Shown here: piece after piece, positions 60,593 to 64,000 of the stretch
Position numbering within the stretch: the stretch's first letter is position 1
Layout: every line of letters starts with the position of its first letter
Assembly (NCBI GenBank): GCA_946480815.1
Contig: CAMLLB010000005.1
Coordinates: 1-64,000 of the forward strand
Source of the DNA: an uncultured Flavobacteriales bacterium
Lineage (GTDB): Bacteria; Bacteroidota; Bacteroidia; Flavobacteriales; Crocinitomicaceae
Direction of reading: 5' to 3'
DNA length: 64,000 nt
Notes under the pieces: generated by a model
Databases searched by the model: none
Told to the model about the DNA's origin: nothing
Seen by the model: only the letters and a program-made list of their open reading frames with translations
Program-made: the position numbers and the translations under genes

Positions 60593-63500
60593 TCACAACA
60601 AATCCACCAACTCCTTCCGGCTCAACTGCTTCAGTGTACTCACATCCGTATGAACCAAATCTCCAACCAATTCCTGCTTGCGTTTTTGCAATTCCAGTAT
60701 TTTCTCCTCGATCGTATCCGGAGTAATAAAGCGTACTGCAACCACTTTCTTATCCTGTCCGATCCGATAAGCGCGATCGATTGCCTGGTTCTCTACTGCC
60801 GGATTCCACCATGGGTCCATAAGGTAAACGTAATCGGCTTGTGTTAAATTCAATCCCATTCCACCGGCTTTCAAACTGATCAGGAAAACACGGATGTTCT
60901 CATCTTCCTGGAAAGCAGTGACAACTTCTTTGCGCTTCCTGGTCTGACCTGTCAGAAGGGAATACGGAATTTTTCGTTCTTCCAATGCCTTTTTGATCAA
61001 TTCAAGCATTCCTACAAATTGTGAGAATACGAGGATTTTATGGTGTTTTTTTCTGTCTTCGATTTGTTCCAATAATTCCCGGATCTTGGCCGACTGATCA
61101 CCATAGGAAACTCCATTTTCATTGATCAAAGCCGGAGAGTTACAAATTTGCCGCAACCTGGTCAATCCCGCCAATACATGCATGCTGTGTTGTCCGTCTA
61201 AAAAGTCGGGTTCACTCATCAGGTATTCTTTCAATTCTGTTTTGTAAACATCGTAAACGCGTTTCTGCTCATGGTCCATTTCACAGTAGACCACCATTTC
61301 CGTTTTTTCGGGAAGCTCCGTTGCAACTTGTTTTTTGGTACGTCTCAACAGGAAAGGATGAATCCGTTTTTGCAGTTCTTTTGCCCGTTGACTGTCCTGG
61401 AACTTGTCAATTGGAAGCGCAAAATGATCTTTGAATTGCTTCAATGAACCGAACATTCCGGGATTACAGAAAGAAAGAATGGAATAAATATCCAGGGTAT
61501 TGTTTTCGATCGGAGTTCCGGTAAGCACAAAACGCTGTTTGGATTGTAACAAGCGAACAGTTTTATAACGTTTGGAATCCGGATTTTTTATGGCCTGACC
61601 TTCGTCCAATATGATTGTATCAAATACAAAACCGTTCAAATGACGAATGTCCGAAAGCAACGTTCCATAAGTACTCAGCAAAATATCGTATTCCTCAAAG
61701 TGATGAACAGATTTGATTCGCTTGGTTCCATGAAGGTCTAAAACCCGCAAATGTGGGGTAAATTTTGCGATTTCATCTTTCCAATTGAAAACCAAAGAGG
61801 TCGGAACTACAATTAAATGAACTCCTTTTTTGGCTTCAACCTTTTTAGAAAGATAGGCCAAGACCTGGATGGTTTTTCCAAGTCCCATGTCATCGGCAAG
61901 AATTCCTCCAAAACCGAAATCGTTCAAAAAGTGCAGCCAATGGTATCCTTCCCGTTGATAGTGTCTCAATTCTGTTCGGAATTCTGCAGGTAGTTCAATT
62001 TCAGGAATGCGTTCAAAGTGCGTAATCTTTTCCTTCAGATCTGTTATTTGGGTCCGGACTGTGCTGTCGATTTCTTCTGCTTCGAACCATTCGTCGATGA
62101 ACTGGTAGGATGTTTTTGGAATTCGAATGACATCCTCAACCAACTCACCTTCCTGGAAAAAGGCGGAAAAGCGTTCCAGCCATTGTTGCGGAAGCAAGGC
62201 GAGTTGTCCGTCGCCCAATTTCACATAACGTGATTTCTGGATAATGCTGCGTTGGATTTCTTTCAAACGAACACGGTTATCGCCAACTTTAATATGTGCT
62301 TTTGTTTCAAACCAATCTATTCCACTGATGATCTGCACGGAAACTTTCATGCTTTTCGGCAGCAATTTCAGTTTGGTCAATTCCTGGAAACCGTGAATTT
62401 CCAATTCGGCCTCACTCCAGGATTCAAAGGCATTCAAAAACCAATCGTTTTCTAAAAACTGGCTTTTGTGAAGGTAGAGAAAGTCGCCGCCAAGCTGGTA
62501 TTCGAAATCCTTATGCAAACGAATAATCTGACCCAAAAAACTCACTTCCAGGTTTTCATCCCGTGGAATTTCAAACGAATTTCCGGTTTGATCAATGGTC
62601 AATAACTTGCGTTTGGACAGGATTGGAATTTCCACATTTCCATATTCAATGATCGGAGTGATGTGAATGTAATGTTCGCTATCAGTAAGGTAAATGCGTT
62701 TTGCCCGAACAGTTGCCAATTGCGTTTGTTTGATGATCGCCCGAGTTGCCTTTTTGACATAAGAATAATTGATGCTGATGACATTTTCAAGCGGCACCAG
62801 GAAACTAGCCTGGAAGTCATCAAATTGCGATTGATGGATGATTAATTTGTTGTGGTTCTTTCTGAAATAACTGAGTGTTCTCAAGTGATTCCAGTTCTTG
62901 ATCAGGTAAAGATCCTGTCCGCGACGAATGAACAATTCGCTCTTCATTTTCACCTGGTCGAATGCAATTTTGTGATTGTCACAGGTAATAAATCCGGTTA
63001 TTTCATAAAACTCCTGGTTTTGGATCACATCCAAATGCAAAAGCATCGGTTTATCGTGAATACGGAGTACAAAGTCCGTTTCTTTCGGGGGTTTGGTATT
63101 CCAAACTTCGATCACTTCCAACTCCTCAAAAAGAGGTTTAGCGATCCCAATCGATTTCACCACTTTCAGGAAGGTTTCTTCATCATTGGCCAGGTTTCGG
63201 TACAGATGATGTTTGGTTCCCAACATCCCCAGCGCGGTATAGGCCTGGATCATGTCAGGTGAAGTTTCCTGTAAAGCCAATTCCAGGGCATTCAATGAGC
63301 GAATAGGAGCTTTAATTTTCCCATTTTGAGTTAACCCGCTTTCATTGATTTCAAATTCGAAATGGTTTTCGTTTTCATACGCACGGAATGCGATGTACCG
63401 TTTCGGTAAAGGATGATGCAGTTTTTCGGGTGAGAAAGGAACAGGTGCAAGCTTCCGGTGCAACTCATCGATTTTATCCGGGGTTAACCGGATCAGTTCG

Positions 63501-63982
63501 GGGTTTTTAGAGCTAACCTTTACCTGTTTGTTTTCATATGAAATCTGAAACAGCTCAGTCCATTTTTCTTCGTTCGAAATGCCGTAGGAAAGTGCCACTT
63601 CAGCAATGCGTTTTCTTCGGGAAGATTCATCAAAGAAAATCCGGAAATCGGTGTGTTCCATGACGCGGTAAAGTACAATTGCCTGGTGATCACACAATTT
63701 TTTACCCTTTCCGCCGCAACTGCAGGCAAGGATAACGTTTTGATTCTCCTGGGCAAGGATCACTTCATGCTCAGCCCGGAATCCGTAATTGCACAAAAAG
63801 ATCCCTTTGTCGACCGAGAGCTCAACTGCATGGACAGAATTGCCGCTATAATTCAGAACCTGGATTGCTGAAGCTTCTGCGAATTTCAGAAGTGTGCCAT
63901 AATTCAGTTCATGAAAAGGAGTGTTGCGAAAAACGAATAAATCGTCGCTTTCAGGGTCATCCATTTCACGGGAACTTTGCAT
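60593..63982 (-). CDS. SWIM/SNF2-family helicase (possibly 5'-incomplete)
   Basis: This 1129-residue protein has a SWIM zinc motif (CSCGGKGKKLCDHQ) near residues 90-103. A long middle region leads to a SNF2 ATPase at about 690-1120. Walker A is DDMGLGKTIQV (near 700), the Walker B-type box is ILDEGQAIKN, and the C-terminal helicase motif is QAIDRAYRIGQDKKV. The ATPase is probably a dsDNA translocase. The ATG at 63982 leaves 18 more open in-frame bases up to the window edge, so a longer N-terminus cannot be excluded. It is followed downstream by three direct repeats. SWIM-SNF2 proteins occur in Bacteroidota without a fixed role. Confidence 0.92.
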   Translation of the reverse strand: MQSSREMDDPESDDLFVFRNTPFHELNYGTLLKFAEASAIQVLNYSGNSVHAVELSVDKGIFLCNYGFRAEHEVILAQENQNVILACSCGGKGKKLCDHQAIVLYRVMEHTDFRIFFDESSRRKRIAEVALSYGISNEEKWTELFQISYENKQVKVSSKNPELIRLTPDKIDELHRKLAPVPFSPEKLHHPLPKRYIAFRAYENENHFEFEINESGLTQNGKIKAPIRSLNALELALQETSPDMIQAYTALGMLGTKHHLYRNLANDEETFLKVVKSIGIAKPLFEELEVIEVWNTKPPKETDFVLRIHDKPMLLHLDVIQNQEFYEITGFITCDNHKIAFDQVKMKSELFIRRGQDLYLIKNWNHLRTLSYFRKNHNKLIIHQSQFDDFQASFLVPLENVISINYSYVKKATRAIIKQTQLATVRAKRIYLTDSEHYIHITPIIEYGNVEIPILSKRKLLTIDQTGNSFEIPRDENLEVSFLGQIIRLHKDFEYQLGGDFLYLHKSQFLENDWFLNAFESWSEAELEIHGFQELTKLKLLPKSMKVSVQIISGIDWFETKAHIKVGDNRVRLKEIQRSIIQKSRYVKLGDGQLALLPQQWLERFSAFFQEGELVEDVIRIPKTSYQFIDEWFEAEEIDSTVRTQITDLKEKITHFERIPEIELPAEFRTELRHYQREGYHWLHFLNDFGFGGILADDMGLGKTIQVLAYLSKKVEAKKGVHLIVVPTSLVFNWKDEIAKFTPHLRVLDLHGTKRIKSVHHFEEYDILLSTYGTLLSDIRHLNGFVFDTIILDEGQAIKNPDSKRYKTVRLLQSKQRFVLTGTPIENNTLDIYSILSFCNPGMFGSLKQFKDHFALPIDKFQDSQRAKELQKRIHPFLLRRTKKQVATELPEKTEMVVYCEMDHEQKRVYDVYKTELKEYLMSEPDFLDGQHSMHVLAGLTRLRQICNSPALINENGVSYGDQSAKIRELLEQIEDRKKHHKILVFSQFVGMLELIKKALEERKIPYSLLTGQTRKRKEVVTAFQEDENIRVFLISLKAGGMGLNLTQADYVYLMDPWWNPAVENQAIDRAYRIGQDKKVVAVRFITPDTIEEKILELQKRKQELVGDLVHTDVSTLKQLSRKELVDLL

Positions 63983-64000
63983 CTTGTGAAGGTAGCTAAA

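Noticed and set aside
60521..60847. Plus-strand open frame of 108 codons
   Set aside because: It is antisense to the helicase and runs through a repeat; composition is not protein-like.

Overview
The window is chromosomal DNA from a member of the Bacteroidota, most likely order Flavobacteriales near Fluviicola/Crocinitomicaceae; the genus is my inference. The class-level call rests on three things. There are five secreted proteins with type A C-terminal sorting tails of the type IX secretion system (T9SS). There is a gliding-motility lipoprotein, GldH. Start codons lack Shine-Dalgarno sequences, while the Bacteroidota -7 promoter element TAnnTTTG recurs upstream of genes. I found no rRNA, tRNA, CRISPR array, prophage or intact insertion sequence. 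The DNA looks like ordinary core and near-core genome with several families of short interspersed repeats.

Layout. 0.1-4.5 kb (minus): a membrane protein of unknown role, then a response regulator, dCMP deaminase and CtpA-type protease. 4.5-9.3 kb (plus): a T9SS-exported lysyl-endopeptidase-like protease and two GT4 glycosyltransferases. 9.6-13.7 kb (plus): kynureninase, kynurenine 3-monooxygenase, an outer-membrane-type protein and an ArsC/Spx-like protein. 13.8-17.2 kb: a SUFU-domain protein, a small lipoprotein, a DUF6495 protein, dxr and a YqaA-type membrane protein. 17.3-21.4 kb: a T9SS protein, an omega-amidase/aminotransferase pair and a small lipoprotein. 21.6-24.5 kb: gcvP.

24.6-34.3 kb (plus) is the most distinctive part. 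A 1588-residue ELWxxDGT protein and a 701-residue delta-60 repeat protein share an almost identical C-terminal cassette. They are followed by a LytTR response regulator and a TPR-containing LytS-type histidine kinase. 34.7-37.2 kb holds a hydrolase, a FrnE/DsbA-family protein and a PP2C phosphatase. 37.3-39.1 kb is another T9SS protein.

39.4-46.5 kb (minus) is a dense, partly overlapping run: EnvC-like protein, DUF4292 lipoprotein, TPR lipoprotein, sugar nucleotidyltransferase, dUTPase, gldH and a RicT/PSP1-domain protein. holB lies just beyond it, separated by an opposite-strand lipoprotein gene. 48.6-54.1 kb mixes a coiled-coil exported protein, a GT9 transferase, a thioesterase, an SIS-domain sugar isomerase, a lipoprotein and a TIGR01777 epimerase-like protein. 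54.3-60.0 kb (plus) carries an unknown helical protein, bcp, recA, yicC, gmk and nadD. The window ends with a small membrane protein and a large SWIM/SNF2 helicase, which may begin beyond the right edge.

The most interesting signals are non-coding. About nine genes have a -7 promoter element only 2-5 bases before the start codon, which predicts leaderless mRNAs. Several intergenic spaces fuse a terminator hairpin to the next promoter. At least four families of palindromic or inverted interspersed repeats occur. I did not find a convincing multi-gene system that I would call wholly new.
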